The translations under genes were made by a program, and so were the position numbers. A stretch of DNA of 64,000 bases. Source: Vibrio zhugei. Its GTDB lineage: Bacteria; Pseudomonadota; Gammaproteobacteria; Enterobacterales; Vibrionaceae. The notes under the pieces are model-generated. The model did not search any database, was not told the DNA's origin, and worked only from the letters and a program-made list of their open reading frames with translations. The stretch spans positions 682,001 through 746,000 of the forward strand of contig NZ_CP033078.1 of NCBI RefSeq assembly GCF_003716875.1. Direction: 5' to 3'. Below, piece after piece: positions 17,799-26,555 of this stretch (position 1 is its first letter; each line of letters opens with the position of its first letter).

Positions 17799-18641
17799 TT
17801 AGGCATTATGGAAGTGACGAGGAATGGTTTCTTCATCACGTAACGTAAGGATCTCACAGCCATCTTTGGTTACCAGCAGGGTATGTTCCCATTGGGCCGA
17901 GTTCTTGTTATCCGCGGTATAAACGGTCCAGTTATCTTCGTCATCTAAGCGGCAGCCAAACTTGCCAGCATTGATCATCGGTTCAATGGTGAAGATCATG
18001 CCTTCTTTGAGTACGGTACGGTCGTTGTTTTTATAGTGAACCACTTGAGGTTCTTCATGGAAGCCAGCACCAACACCGTGACCACAGTAATCACGTACAA
18101 TCGAGTACTTCATGCGTGGGTTGTTTTTATTATTGGTTTTGATGAGTTTTTCAATGGTTGTCCCAATTTCACCAAGCTGAGCTCCCGGCTTCACTTTTTT
18201 CAGTGAGGCGTATAGGCATTCTTGAGCGGTCACACATAGACGTTTGTCTGCCGGAGTCACTTCGCCCACATAAAACATTTTTGACGTATCACCGTGGTAA
18301 CCATCTTTGATGACGGTGATATCGATATTCATAATGTCGCCATCTTTGAGAACGGCCGGGCGAACGTAAGGACCAAACTGGCTATCTTCAGACGCTGGGA
18401 TACCGTGACAAACCACGTGGTTGATAGACGTACAGATCGATTTAGGAAAACCATGATAGTTAAGAGGAGCAGGGATGGCGCCTTGAACTTCTGTGATGTG
18501 CTTGTGACAAATAGCGTCGAGCTCTTCGGTCGTCACGCCCGGCTTGATATGGGGTTCAATCATTTCGAGAACTTCTTTGGCTAAACGGCAAGCGACGCGC
18601 ATCTTTTCGATTTCTTCAGCATTCTTAATTATTACAGACAT
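17799..18641 (-). CDS. map: Methionine aminopeptidase (type I)
   Basis: Removes the initiator methionine from new proteins whose second residue is small. Metal ligands visible include H79 in the NHVVCHGIP region, D107 in NIDITV and D118 in HGDTSKMF, followed by the CGHGVGAGFHE and FTIEPM motifs. At 280 residues it is longer than E. coli Map; an insertion of about 11 residues after CHGIP explains part of this, and I recall the same insertion in other vibrios. It is divergent from rpsB, as is common in this group. Confidence 0.95.
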   Translation of the reverse strand: MSVIIKNAEEIEKMRVACRLAKEVLEMIEPHIKPGVTTEELDAICHKHITEVQGAIPAPLNYHGFPKSICTSINHVVCHGIPASEDSQFGPYVRPAVLKDGDIMNIDITVIKDGYHGDTSKMFYVGEVTPADKRLCVTAQECLYASLKKVKPGAQLGEIGTTIEKLIKTNNKNNPRMKYSIVRDYCGHGVGAGFHEEPQVVHYKNNDRTVLKEGMIFTIEPMINAGKFGCRLDDEDNWTVYTADNKNSAQWEHTLLVTKDGCEILTLRDEETIPRHFHNA

Positions 18642-18988
18642 GAGCTTTCTCTATTTCGTTATTTTAGAGCACAACCGTGCGAAGTGGTTATTGTAACAGC
18701 GACGTGATGAAGCGCAATAATTGTCATTCAACTCCGTTATAATATCTTGGGCTGGCGTGTGATGACATCGCGTGCTGGGTGATTTTTTACTAGCCATATG
18801 TAGGCTAAATATGATATAAAGCGCGCCGAACTCTCAGTATCTTGTCTTCATATTGGCGACAGTGTCTGATGATGTTTACAACTAACTTAAATCACACACA
18901 TTCCGTCACGTGTTCCGGGGTGCTCTGCTTAGACAGAGTCGGAGACATGGGGGATGTGGAGGCCTAACCCCATATAGAGGATTATATA
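18642..18988 (+). promoter_or_regulatory. rpsB promoter region and S2-type leader
   Basis: The 347-bp gap between divergent map and rpsB holds a -10 TATAAA (18815-18820) followed directly by a GC-rich discriminator (GCGCGCC), a mark of stringently controlled promoters. The leader can fold TCCG/CGGA around CTCTG (18923-18927)/CAGAG (18934-18938), then ATGGGG (18947-18952)/CCCCAT (18968-18973) a few bases before the AGAGG ribosome site. Gammaproteobacterial rpsB leaders are known to bind S2 and repress rpsB-tsf translation; this fold fits that role, but the match to the known motif is by inference. Confidence 0.6.
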
Positions 18989-19717
18989 ATGGCAACTGTA
19001 TCAATGCGCGATATGCTTAAAGCTGGTGTTCACTTCGGTCACCAAACTCGTTACTGGAACCCAAAAATGAAGCCATTCATCTTTGGTGCTCGTAACAAAG
19101 TTCATATCATCAACTTAGAAAAAACTGTACCTATGTTCAACGAAGCACTTGCTGAGCTTTCTAAGCTAGGCGAGAAAAAAGGTAAAGTTCTTTTCGTTGG
19201 TACTAAACGCGCTGCATCTGAAGCTGTTAAAGACGCTGCAATTGCATGTGACCAATACTTCGTGAACAACCGTTGGTTGGGCGGCATGCTAACTAACTGG
19301 AAAACAGTTCGTCAGTCAATCAAACGTCTAAAAGACCTAGAAGTACAAGCTGCAGACGGTACTTTCGACAAGCTGACTAAAAAAGAAGCTCTTATGTGTA
19401 CTCGCGAAATGGAGAAACTTGAAAAGTCTCTTGGCGGTATCAAAAACATGAATGGTCTTCCTGATGCGATCTTCCTAATCGATGCGGATCACGAGCACAT
19501 TGCAGTTAAAGAAGCAAACAACCTAGGCATCCCAGTTATCGCTGTTGTTGATACTAACTCTAACCCAGATGGTATCGACCACATCATCCCTGGTAACGAT
19601 GACGCAATCCGTTCAGTACAACTTTACCTAAACGCTGCTGCTGAAGCTGTGAATGAAGGTCGCAACCAAAACGTTGCTGAAGTTGCTGAAAAAGACGGCT
19701 TTGTAGAAGCTGAATAA
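18989..19717 (+). CDS. rpsB: 30S ribosomal protein S2
   Basis: Universal small-subunit protein needed for S1 binding and translation initiation. The 242-residue protein begins [20 protein letters not shown], the conserved S2 start, and contains the [14 protein letters not shown] motif near residue 94. Codon use is strongly biased to the preferred codons of highly expressed genes. It is co-transcribed with tsf, with a partial terminator in the gap. Confidence 0.98.
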   Translation: MATVSMRDMLKAGVHFGHQTRYWNPKMKPFIFGARNKVHIINLEKTVPMFNEALAELSKLGEKKGKVLFVGTKRAASEAVKDAAIACDQYFVNNRWLGGMLTNWKTVRQSIKRLKDLEVQAADGTFDKLTKKEALMCTREMEKLEKSLGGIKNMNGLPDAIFLIDADHEHIAVKEANNLGIPVIAVVDTNSNPDGIDHIIPGNDDAIRSVQLYLNAAAEAVNEGRNQNVAEVAEKDGFVEAE

Positions 19718-19780
19718 TTACGGCTCTTAGTCATACTTAGCTTGGTGTGTCATCAAATGGCCACGTAAACTAGGTTATAG

Positions 19781-19817
19781 TTAGCATTGGGGGCCTTAAC
19801 ATCGGCCCCTAATTTTT
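19781..19817 (+). terminator. Attenuating terminator between rpsB and tsf
   Basis: GGGGCC (19790-19795) pairs with GGCCCC (19804-19809), with TTAG/CTAA able to extend the stem, and five T residues follow. A terminator in the rpsB-tsf gap is known in E. coli as an attenuator; the same role is inferred here. Confidence 0.7.
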
Positions 19818-19849
19818 ACCACATCCAGAATTAAACCGAGGAATAGAGA

Positions 19850-20692
19850 ATGGCTGTTACTGCTGCTCTAGTTAAAGAACTTCGCGACCGTACTGGCGCG
19901 GGTATGATGGAATGTAAAAAAGCGCTTGTTGCTACTGATGGCGACATCGAACAAGCGATCGAAGACATGCGTAAAAGCGGTGCTGCTAAAGCGGCTAAAA
20001 AAGCAGGTAACGTTGCTGCTGAAGGTACGATCATCATCAAAGACGGTGAAGGTTTTGCTGCACTTGTTGAAATCAACTGTCAGACTGACTTCGTAGCAAA
20101 AGATGGTAACTTCCAAACGTTTGCTAACGAAGTTGCAGAAGCGGCTGCGGCTGAGAAGCTGTCTATCGAAGACCTACAAGCAAAATTTGAACAAGTTCGT
20201 GTTGAACTTGTTGCTAAAATTGGCGAAAACGTAAATGTACGTCGTGTTGCTTACCTAGAAGGCGCGAAAACGGCTTCTTACCGTCACGGTGAGAAAATCG
20301 GTGTTGTTGTCGCTGGTGAAGGTGATGAAGAAACACTACGTCACGTTGCAATGCACGTGGCTGCGTCTCGTCCAGAATACCTACAACCATCAGATGTACC
20401 TGCTGATGTTGTTGAAAAAGAAAAAGCAGTTCAAGTTGAAATTGCAATGAACGAAGGCAAACCAGCGGAAATCGCAGAGAAAATGGTTGTTGGCCGTATG
20501 AAGAAATTCACTGGCGAAATTTCTCTAACAGGTCAGCCGTTCATTATGGAACCAAAGAAAACAGTTGGCGACATGCTTAAAGAAGCTGGCGTAACTGTAA
20601 CTGGTTTCGTTCGCCTAGAAGTAGGTGAAGGCATCGAGAAGAAAGAAGAAATGAGCTTTGCAGAAGAAGTTGCAGCAGCTCAAAAAGGTTAA
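19850..20692 (+). CDS. tsf: Elongation factor Ts
   Basis: Guanine nucleotide exchange factor for EF-Tu. The 280-residue protein has the N-terminal UBA-like region with [15 protein letters not shown] (about 12-26), the core motif [10 protein letters not shown] near residue 80-89 and the [12 protein letters not shown] C-terminal region. Codon use is that of a highly expressed gene. It is in the rpsB unit and is followed by a terminator. Confidence 0.98.
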   Translation: MAVTAALVKELRDRTGAGMMECKKALVATDGDIEQAIEDMRKSGAAKAAKKAGNVAAEGTIIIKDGEGFAALVEINCQTDFVAKDGNFQTFANEVAEAAAAEKLSIEDLQAKFEQVRVELVAKIGENVNVRRVAYLEGAKTASYRHGEKIGVVVAGEGDEETLRHVAMHVAASRPEYLQPSDVPADVVEKEKAVQVEIAMNEGKPAEIAEKMVVGRMKKFTGEISLTGQPFIMEPKKTVGDMLKEAGVTVTGFVRLEVGEGIEKKEEMSFAEEVAAAQKG

Positions 20693-20713
20693 TTCTTAGC
20701 GATATAGCCTAAT

Positions 20714-20743
20714 TAAAGACCGTAGCCAAGGCTGCGGTCTTTT
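20714..20743 (+). terminator. Intrinsic terminator after tsf
   Basis: AAAGACCG...GC pairs with GC...CGGTCTTT around a CAAG loop, and T residues follow. It separates rpsB-tsf from pyrH. Confidence 0.85.
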
Positions 20744-20856
20744 CACGACTATCGCAAAGGGAATTTGCCGTCACGAATTGATTCTTAAGGCGTATTATCT
20801 ATTTTAGAATTAATTCTTGACTGTTAATTAACCACTCTTTTTTGAAAGGTAAGACC

Positions 20857-21597
20857 ATGACAACGAACCCCAAACCAGCATATCAGCGGATTTTGTTAAA
20901 ACTTAGCGGTGAAGCACTGCAAGGTTCAGAAGGTTTTGGTATAGATCCAGCCGTACTTGATCGGATGGCTCAGGAAGTCAAAGAACTGGTTGAACTTGGC
21001 GTTCAAGTCGGGGTTGTTATCGGTGGTGGTAACTTATTCCGAGGCGCAGGGCTTGCTCAAGCAGGCATGAATCGCGTTGTTGGGGATCACATGGGGATGC
21101 TCGCGACGGTAATGAATGGTTTGGCGATGCGTGATGCTCTGCATCGTGCTTATGTGAATGCTCGTGTAATGTCAGCGATTCCGTTAAACGGCGTCTGTGA
21201 TGATTACAACTGGGCGGAAGCTATCAGTCAATTGCGTGACGGACGAGTTGTTATTTTCTCGGCTGGTACTGGTAACCCATTCTTTACGACGGATTCAGCG
21301 GCATGTTTACGTGGTATTGAAATTGAAGCGGACGTTGTTCTAAAAGCGACCAAAGTCGACGGTGTTTTCGATTCTGATCCGGTAGCCAACCCAGACGCTC
21401 AGCTTTATGATAAGCTGGCATATAATGATGTACTTGAAAAAGAGCTGAAGGTGATGGACTTAGCAGCATTTACGCTTGCTCGTGATCATCAAATGCCAAT
21501 CCGCGTTTTCAACATGAACAAACCAGGTGCATTACGCCGTGTTGTTATGGGCGAAACTGAAGGTACGCTAATCAGCGCTGAAGTAAAATCACTCTAG
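20857..21597 (+). CDS. pyrH: UMP kinase
   Basis: Hexameric enzyme of the amino-acid kinase fold that phosphorylates UMP to UDP; it is activated by GTP and inhibited by UTP. The 246-residue protein shows [11 protein letters not shown] near residue 13, [10 protein letters not shown] near 61 and the [12 protein letters not shown] motif near 140. A TTG at 20842 is in frame, but ATG 20857 has a GAAAGG ribosome site at good distance and gives the MTTNPKPAY start typical of vibrios. It leads the pyrH-frr pair. Confidence 0.96.
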   Translation: MTTNPKPAYQRILLKLSGEALQGSEGFGIDPAVLDRMAQEVKELVELGVQVGVVIGGGNLFRGAGLAQAGMNRVVGDHMGMLATVMNGLAMRDALHRAYVNARVMSAIPLNGVCDDYNWAEAISQLRDGRVVIFSAGTGNPFFTTDSAACLRGIEIEADVVLKATKVDGVFDSDPVANPDAQLYDKLAYNDVLEKELKVMDLAAFTLARDHQMPIRVFNMNKPGALRRVVMGETEGTLISAEVKSL

Positions 21598-21622
21598 AGA
21601 CGAACAATAGTAAGGTGATATC

Positions 21623-22180
21623 GTGATTAATGAGATCAAAAAAGACGCTCAAGAGCGCATGAATAAAAGCGTAGAAGCGCTGAAAAATAATTTAAGCAAA
21701 GTGCGTACTGGTCGTGCTCACCCGAGTATCTTGGCCGGTATTTCAGTTGAATACTATGGTGCGCCAACGCCATTGAACCAAGTGGCCAACGTTATCGCGG
21801 AAGATTCACGGACTTTGGCAATCACTGTCTTTGATAAAGAGCTGACGCCGAAAGTAGAAAAAGCCATTATGACGGCGGATCTGGGTTTGAACCCGATGTC
21901 AGCAGGCACGGTTATTCGTGTTCCTCTTCCACCACTAACAGAAGAACGTCGTCGTGATTTAGTGAAAATGGTACGTGGCGAAGCAGAAGGCGGTCGTGTG
22001 GCTATTCGTAACATTCGTCGTGATGCGAACAGTGACCTGAAAGGCTTATTGAAAGAGAAAGAAATCTCGGAAGATGAAGACCGTAAAGCACAAGAAGAAA
22101 TCCAAAAAATGACGGATTCAGCGGTGAAAAGTGTTGATGAAGTTCTTGCGAAGAAAGAAGCTGAATTGATGGAAGTATAA
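21623..22180 (+). CDS. frr: Ribosome-recycling factor
   Basis: With EF-G, splits post-termination ribosomes. The 185-residue length is standard; the [10 protein letters not shown] motif near residue 28, [16 protein letters not shown] near 102 and the C-terminal [12 protein letters not shown] are conserved. The start is GTG at 21623 with an AAGGTGAT ribosome site; no in-frame ATG would give the conserved MINEIKKDA start. It lies 25 bp after pyrH. Confidence 0.96.
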   Translation: MINEIKKDAQERMNKSVEALKNNLSKVRTGRAHPSILAGISVEYYGAPTPLNQVANVIAEDSRTLAITVFDKELTPKVEKAIMTADLGLNPMSAGTVIRVPLPPLTEERRRDLVKMVRGEAEGGRVAIRNIRRDANSDLKGLLKEKEISEDEDRKAQEEIQKMTDSAVKSVDEVLAKKEAELMEV

Positions 22181-22201
22181 GCCTCATTTCTCTCCATAGA
22201 G

Positions 22202-22236
22202 TAAACGCTGTACGTACAGTGCAGCGTTTATTTATT
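22202..22236 (+). terminator. Intrinsic terminator after frr
   Basis: TAAACGCTG (22202-22210) and CAGCGTTTA (22222-22230) form a 9-bp stem with an 11-nt loop, followed by TTTATT. It separates pyrH-frr from uppS. Confidence 0.7.
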
Positions 22237-22279
22237 ATGACGATACGTCTTTGGTTTCAAAATACTATAATAATTAATA

Positions 22280-23032
22280 ATGCTAGATTCACAACTCTCA
22301 TCTGAGGTGTTACCTCAACATATTGCTATCATTATGGATGGCAACGGCCGGTGGGCAAAAGAGCGAGGGAAACCACGTGTTTTTGGCCATAAAAAAGGCG
22401 TAGATGCTGTTCGCAATACCATTTCTACTGCGGCTAAACTTGGGATCAAAGCGATTACCCTGTTTGCGTTTAGCAGTGAAAACTGGCGACGCCCTCAAGA
22501 GGAAGTCGGGGTATTGATGGAACTCTTTATCGCGGTCTTGTCGTCCGAAGTCAAACGTATGCACAAAAATAATCTACGATTACAGATAGTCGGAGATGTG
22601 TCTCGTTTTAGTCAACGATTACAAAACAAAATTGCGCAAGCGGAAGCGCTGACTAAGCACAATACTGGCATGGTCTTGAATGTTGCAGCCAATTATGGCG
22701 GCAAATGGGATATCACCCAAGCGGCCAAACACTTAGCTCATCAAGTCGCAGAAGGAACACTCCTCCCTGATGATATTACGGAAGACATGCTTGCAAAGCA
22801 TGTTGTGATGTCTGATTTACCCGATGTGGATTTACTGATCCGCACCAGTGGTGAATGTCGAATTAGTAATTTTCTGCTGTGGCAAATGGCTTATGCAGAA
22901 ATGTATTTTACCCCTATCTATTGGCCTGAATTTGGAGAGCATAGCTTACTTGAAGCTATTTCTTGGTTTGTGAATCGTGAACGCCGTTTTGGTTGTACTG
23001 GTGAGCAAATTAAAGCGCTAATGGAAAAATAA
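22280..23032 (+). CDS. uppS: Undecaprenyl diphosphate synthase
   Basis: cis-Prenyltransferase that extends farnesyl diphosphate to the C55 carrier lipid for peptidoglycan and O-antigen. The catalytic D20 lies in [10 protein letters not shown]; the [11 protein letters not shown] motif near residue 73, the [15 protein letters not shown] motif near 195 and the WPEF motif near 215 are all present. Length is 250 residues. In other species the central motif is often RTSGEQRLSNFLLW, so C and I here are mild variants. It is the first gene of the uppS-cdsA pair. Confidence 0.95.
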   Translation: MLDSQLSSEVLPQHIAIIMDGNGRWAKERGKPRVFGHKKGVDAVRNTISTAAKLGIKAITLFAFSSENWRRPQEEVGVLMELFIAVLSSEVKRMHKNNLRLQIVGDVSRFSQRLQNKIAQAEALTKHNTGMVLNVAANYGGKWDITQAAKHLAHQVAEGTLLPDDITEDMLAKHVVMSDLPDVDLLIRTSGECRISNFLLWQMAYAEMYFTPIYWPEFGEHSLLEAISWFVNRERRFGCTGEQIKALMEK

Positions 23033-23047
23033 AATAGGATCGAAAGT

Positions 23048-23893
23048 TTGAAGCAAAGAATTATTACAGCGCTCATACTTGCCCCTCTTGTTCTTTTGGG
23101 CATTATTTATTTGCCCCTTGCTTGGTTTATGCCTGCATTAGCAGTCATTACCTTGATCGGATTTTGGGAGTGGACTCAATTTGTAAATGCTCCTCAATCA
23201 CGTACTTTGGCTTTAATTCCCGCTTTGGTTGTCAGTGGGGCCAGTGTTTGGTGGGTCCAGCCCACAATGTCCAGCTTAAATGATTTAACCACTCGCCATT
23301 ATTCTATTTTGTTGATTGGAACGGCTTGGTGGGTTATCGCCAGCCTTCTTGCGATTACTTATCCACGTTCTCGTCCTGGATGGGAACGCTGTAACAGTCT
23401 GCGCCATTGTTTTGGTATATTGACCCTTTTGCCTTTTTATTGGAGTATCGTATTTTTACGAGCCGAGGCCATGTCTGTGAACATGTGGCATGGTGCGCAG
23501 TTGGTGATTTTTGTTTGTCTAATCGTCTGGACCGCGGACAGCGGTGCTTACTTCTCGGGTAAATTTTTGGGGCGACATAAAATGGCCCCAGCGGTCAGTC
23601 CGAATAAAACGTTGGAAGGGCTTGCTGGTGGTTTGATTTTAGCTGTGCTCGTTGGTACTGGGCTGGCGAAAGCCTTTGAGATCGAATTTAGTTCAGATTT
23701 GGCAATGTATTTTGTCATTTTCTGCACGGCAATCATTTCAGTATTAGGTGATTTAGTCGAAAGTATGTTCAAACGCGTCTCAAACATTAAAGATAGCAGT
23801 CATATCATTCCTGGACACGGTGGTGTGTTAGATCGTATTGATAGCTTAACCGCTGCGTTTCCTGTTTTCGCTTTCCTATATTTCATTCTCTAA
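23048..23893 (+). CDS. cdsA: Phosphatidate cytidylyltransferase
   Basis: Inner-membrane enzyme that makes CDP-diacylglycerol, the precursor of all membrane phospholipids. The 281-residue protein has multiple hydrophobic segments and the C-terminal signature KDSSHIIPGHGGVLDRIDS. The start is TTG at 23048, preceded by AGGATCG; it gives the conserved MKQRIITALILAP start, and no nearby ATG would. It lies 15 bp after uppS and ends at a hairpin before dxr. Confidence 0.94.
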   Translation: MKQRIITALILAPLVLLGIIYLPLAWFMPALAVITLIGFWEWTQFVNAPQSRTLALIPALVVSGASVWWVQPTMSSLNDLTTRHYSILLIGTAWWVIASLLAITYPRSRPGWERCNSLRHCFGILTLLPFYWSIVFLRAEAMSVNMWHGAQLVIFVCLIVWTADSGAYFSGKFLGRHKMAPAVSPNKTLEGLAGGLILAVLVGTGLAKAFEIEFSSDLAMYFVIFCTAIISVLGDLVESMFKRVSNIKDSSHIIPGHGGVLDRIDSLTAAFPVFAFLYFIL

Positions 23894-23898
23894 ATCAG

Positions 23899-23924
23899 AG
23901 GGCAAGCTATGGCTTGCCCTTTTT
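23899..23924 (+). terminator. Intrinsic terminator between cdsA and dxr
   Basis: AGGGCAAGC (23899-23907) and GCTTGCCCT (23912-23920) form a perfect 9-bp stem followed by T residues. The hairpin overlaps the longest possible dxr frame and argues for the later start. Confidence 0.8.
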
Positions 23925-23944
23925 GGCTAAATAATGGTCTCACT

Positions 23945-25153
23945 ATGCGTAAGTTAACGATTCTCGGAGCCACTGGCTCAATTGGTGACAGCACGTTAAA
24001 CGTGGTCGCTGAAAATCCAGAACAGTTTTCTATTGTGGCTTTGGTTGCAGGCAAGAACGTCGAAAAAATGCAGCAGTTGTGTCATCGATGGCAACCTAAA
24101 TATGCGGTGATGGCGACCGCCGAGGCCGCCCAAGAATTGCAAGTGTTGATCAAGCAATCCGGCACGCGTACCGAAGTGCTGTACGGTGAACAGGCCATGT
24201 GCCAAGTCGCGGCTTTAGAAGAAGTGGATACGGTGATGGCGGCGATTGTCGGGGCTGCTGGATTAATGCCTACGATGGCCGCTGTAAAAGCGGGTAAGCG
24301 TATTTTGCTCGCCAATAAAGAAGCGCTCGTGATGTCTGGACAGCTATTTATTAACGCGGTCGAGCAATACGGGGCAGAGTTGTTACCCGTAGACAGTGAA
24401 CACAATGCGATTTTTCAGTGTTTACCTACGGATATTCAAACGCGCATGGGGCGCTGTGATTTAGACAGTGCTGGGGTGTCCTCAATTTTACTGACAGGCT
24501 CAGGCGGGCCTTTTCGCTATAGCGAGATCGCTACGTTAGATACGGTCACGCCACAACAAGCGATCGCGCATCCTAACTGGTCAATGGGGCCTAAAATCTC
24601 AGTCGATTCCGCCACGATGATGAATAAAGGGTTGGAGTATATTGAAGCGCGTTGGCTTTTTAATACTCGCCGTGAACAACTGCAAGTAGTCATTCATCCT
24701 CAATCCGTGATTCACTCGATGGTGCAGTACCGAGACGGTTCGGTGTTAGCCCAAATGGGCGAACCAGAGATGGCGACGCCGATTGCGGTGACGATGAATT
24801 ACCCACAGCGTATTTCAGCTGGAGTCAAACCGCTCGATTTTACCGCATTGAGTGAATTAACTTTCCTTGAAGTGGATTATCAGCGTTACCCATGTCTCAA
24901 ATTGGCAATTGATGCTTGTTATGAAGGACAACATGCGACAACATCCTTGAACGCTGCCAATGAGGTAGCAGTTGACGCATTTTTGCAGGGTGCAATTCGG
25001 TTTACTGACATTAGTACGGTGAATAACATGGTACTGTCGAGCGTTTGTACCGCCAATAGTTCGTTACATTCTCATGACTTGGAAAGCTTACTCGAGGTCG
25101 ATACAATGGCACGACGATTGGCCGAGCAAGTATTAAAAGAGCATTTACTATGA
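23945..25153 (+). CDS. dxr: 1-deoxy-D-xylulose 5-phosphate reductoisomerase
   Basis: NADPH-dependent enzyme that makes MEP, the committed step of the non-mevalonate isoprenoid pathway that feeds UppS. The 402-residue protein starts with the GATGSIG nucleotide-binding motif, then shows [11 protein letters not shown] near 115, [13 protein letters not shown] near 146 and the NKGLEYIEA motif near 224. The frame opens at 23909, but that extension lies inside the cdsA terminator; ATG 23945 gives the usual MRKLTILG start. It overlaps rseP by 4 bp (ATGA). Confidence 0.95.
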   Translation: MRKLTILGATGSIGDSTLNVVAENPEQFSIVALVAGKNVEKMQQLCHRWQPKYAVMATAEAAQELQVLIKQSGTRTEVLYGEQAMCQVAALEEVDTVMAAIVGAAGLMPTMAAVKAGKRILLANKEALVMSGQLFINAVEQYGAELLPVDSEHNAIFQCLPTDIQTRMGRCDLDSAGVSSILLTGSGGPFRYSEIATLDTVTPQQAIAHPNWSMGPKISVDSATMMNKGLEYIEARWLFNTRREQLQVVIHPQSVIHSMVQYRDGSVLAQMGEPEMATPIAVTMNYPQRISAGVKPLDFTALSELTFLEVDYQRYPCLKLAIDACYEGQHATTSLNAANEVAVDAFLQGAIRFTDISTVNNMVLSSVCTANSSLHSHDLESLLEVDTMARRLAEQVLKEHLL

Positions 25154-26508
25154 GTGGCATCATTTGGAATTTAGTCTCATTCATTGTGGCATTAGGCATT
25201 TTGGTGACCGTTCATGAATTTGGTCATTTTTGGGTGGCTCGCCGTTGTGGTATTAAGGTTGAGACATTTTCTATCGGGTTTGGCAAGGCATTATGGAAAC
25301 GTGTCGGTAAAGACGGCACGGTGTATACCATCGCGATGATCCCATTAGGCGGTTATGTCAAAATGGTCGACAGCCGTGTAGAGACGGTGCCGGACGATCA
25401 ATTACACCAAGCCTTTGATCATAAATCACTTTGGCAACGCGTTGCGGTTGTGAGCGCGGGGCCGATATTTAATTTTCTTTTTGCTATTTTTGCTTATTGG
25501 TTAGTGTTTACGATCGGAACGCCGACCGTAAAACCGGTGGTTGGTAGTGTAGAACAGCACTCGATCGCGGCTCAAGGTGGTTTGACGCCCGGTATGCAAA
25601 TTACCTCGGTTTCAGGCGTGTCTACGCCAGATTGGGAGGCGGTCAACATGCAGTTGGCCTCACATATCGGCGACAAGCAAGTCACGTTGACGGTGGCCTC
25701 TCCGGATGACATTGGCATGAAAGAAAACAAAACTTTCAACCTCTCTTCATGGAACTTTAACCCAGAATCAGAGTCTGCTATGGGAGCGTTAGGTTTTAAA
25801 CCTTATCGTCCCAAAATTTCTCTAACACTGGCTAACCTTGTAGAGAATGGCGCTGGTGCAAAGGCGGGATTGCAAGCGGGAGATACCTTGACAGCCATTG
25901 ATGGCTCGCAAGTACAAGATTGGCAACAAGTCGTGAGCCGTATTCAGTCACACCCGAATAAGCCACTGAATGTGACCGTCATGCGTGATGGACGGGAAGT
26001 GGCTGTCACATTGGTGCCTGAGCGTAAAAAAATTGCTGATGGCCAAGTTGTTGGTTTTGCAGGTATTTCACCGAACGTTGCACAATGGCCGGCCAATTAC
26101 CGTTTTGACCTGCAATATGGTGTGGTTGAGTCGGTGGGGAAAGCGATTGATAAAACTGGGCAGGTCATCGATCTCACTCTCAGTATGTTGAAAAAACTTG
26201 TGGTTGGTGATGTTGGTTTGAATAACCTCAGTGGCCCCATCTCCATTGCAAAAGGAGCGGGAGCTACCGCTGATTACGGCTTAGTCTACTTTTTGGGCTT
26301 TTTAGCACTGATTAGTATTAATTTAGGCATTATTAACTTAGTCCCATTACCAATGCTCGATGGAGGGCACTTGTTGTTCTTCGCGATTGAGGCGATTATT
26401 CGCCGTCCGGTTTCTGAAAAAGTTCAAGAAATGGGATATCGCATTGGTGGCGCCATCATTTTTTCTTTAATGGCCGTGGCAATATTTAACGATTTTACTC
26501 GCCTGTGA
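25150..26508 (+). CDS. rseP: Site-2 zinc metalloprotease RseP
   Basis: Inner-membrane intramembrane protease that cuts RseA after DegS to free sigma-E, and also clears signal peptides. The HEFGH zinc motif is at residues 22-26 in the first membrane segment; two PDZ domains fill the periplasmic part (about 125-305), and the C-terminal MLDGGH motif near 400 gives the third zinc ligand. Length is 452 residues. Its start overlaps the dxr stop, and bamA, whose misassembled clients trigger the pathway, lies 47 bp downstream. Confidence 0.96.
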   Translation: MSGIIWNLVSFIVALGILVTVHEFGHFWVARRCGIKVETFSIGFGKALWKRVGKDGTVYTIAMIPLGGYVKMVDSRVETVPDDQLHQAFDHKSLWQRVAVVSAGPIFNFLFAIFAYWLVFTIGTPTVKPVVGSVEQHSIAAQGGLTPGMQITSVSGVSTPDWEAVNMQLASHIGDKQVTLTVASPDDIGMKENKTFNLSSWNFNPESESAMGALGFKPYRPKISLTLANLVENGAGAKAGLQAGDTLTAIDGSQVQDWQQVVSRIQSHPNKPLNVTVMRDGREVAVTLVPERKKIADGQVVGFAGISPNVAQWPANYRFDLQYGVVESVGKAIDKTGQVIDLTLSMLKKLVVGDVGLNNLSGPISIAKGAGATADYGLVYFLGFLALISINLGIINLVPLPMLDGGHLLFFAIEAIIRRPVSEKVQEMGYRIGGAIIFSLMAVAIFNDFTRL

Positions 26509-26555
26509 TTTTACGCATTGGGCAAGGGTTGTAGTAAGGAATAACTCAAACAAGT

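Noticed and set aside
23909..23944. Longer Dxr start at 23909
   Set aside because: The extension is coded by the cdsA terminator stem; ATG 23945 gives the conserved N-terminus.
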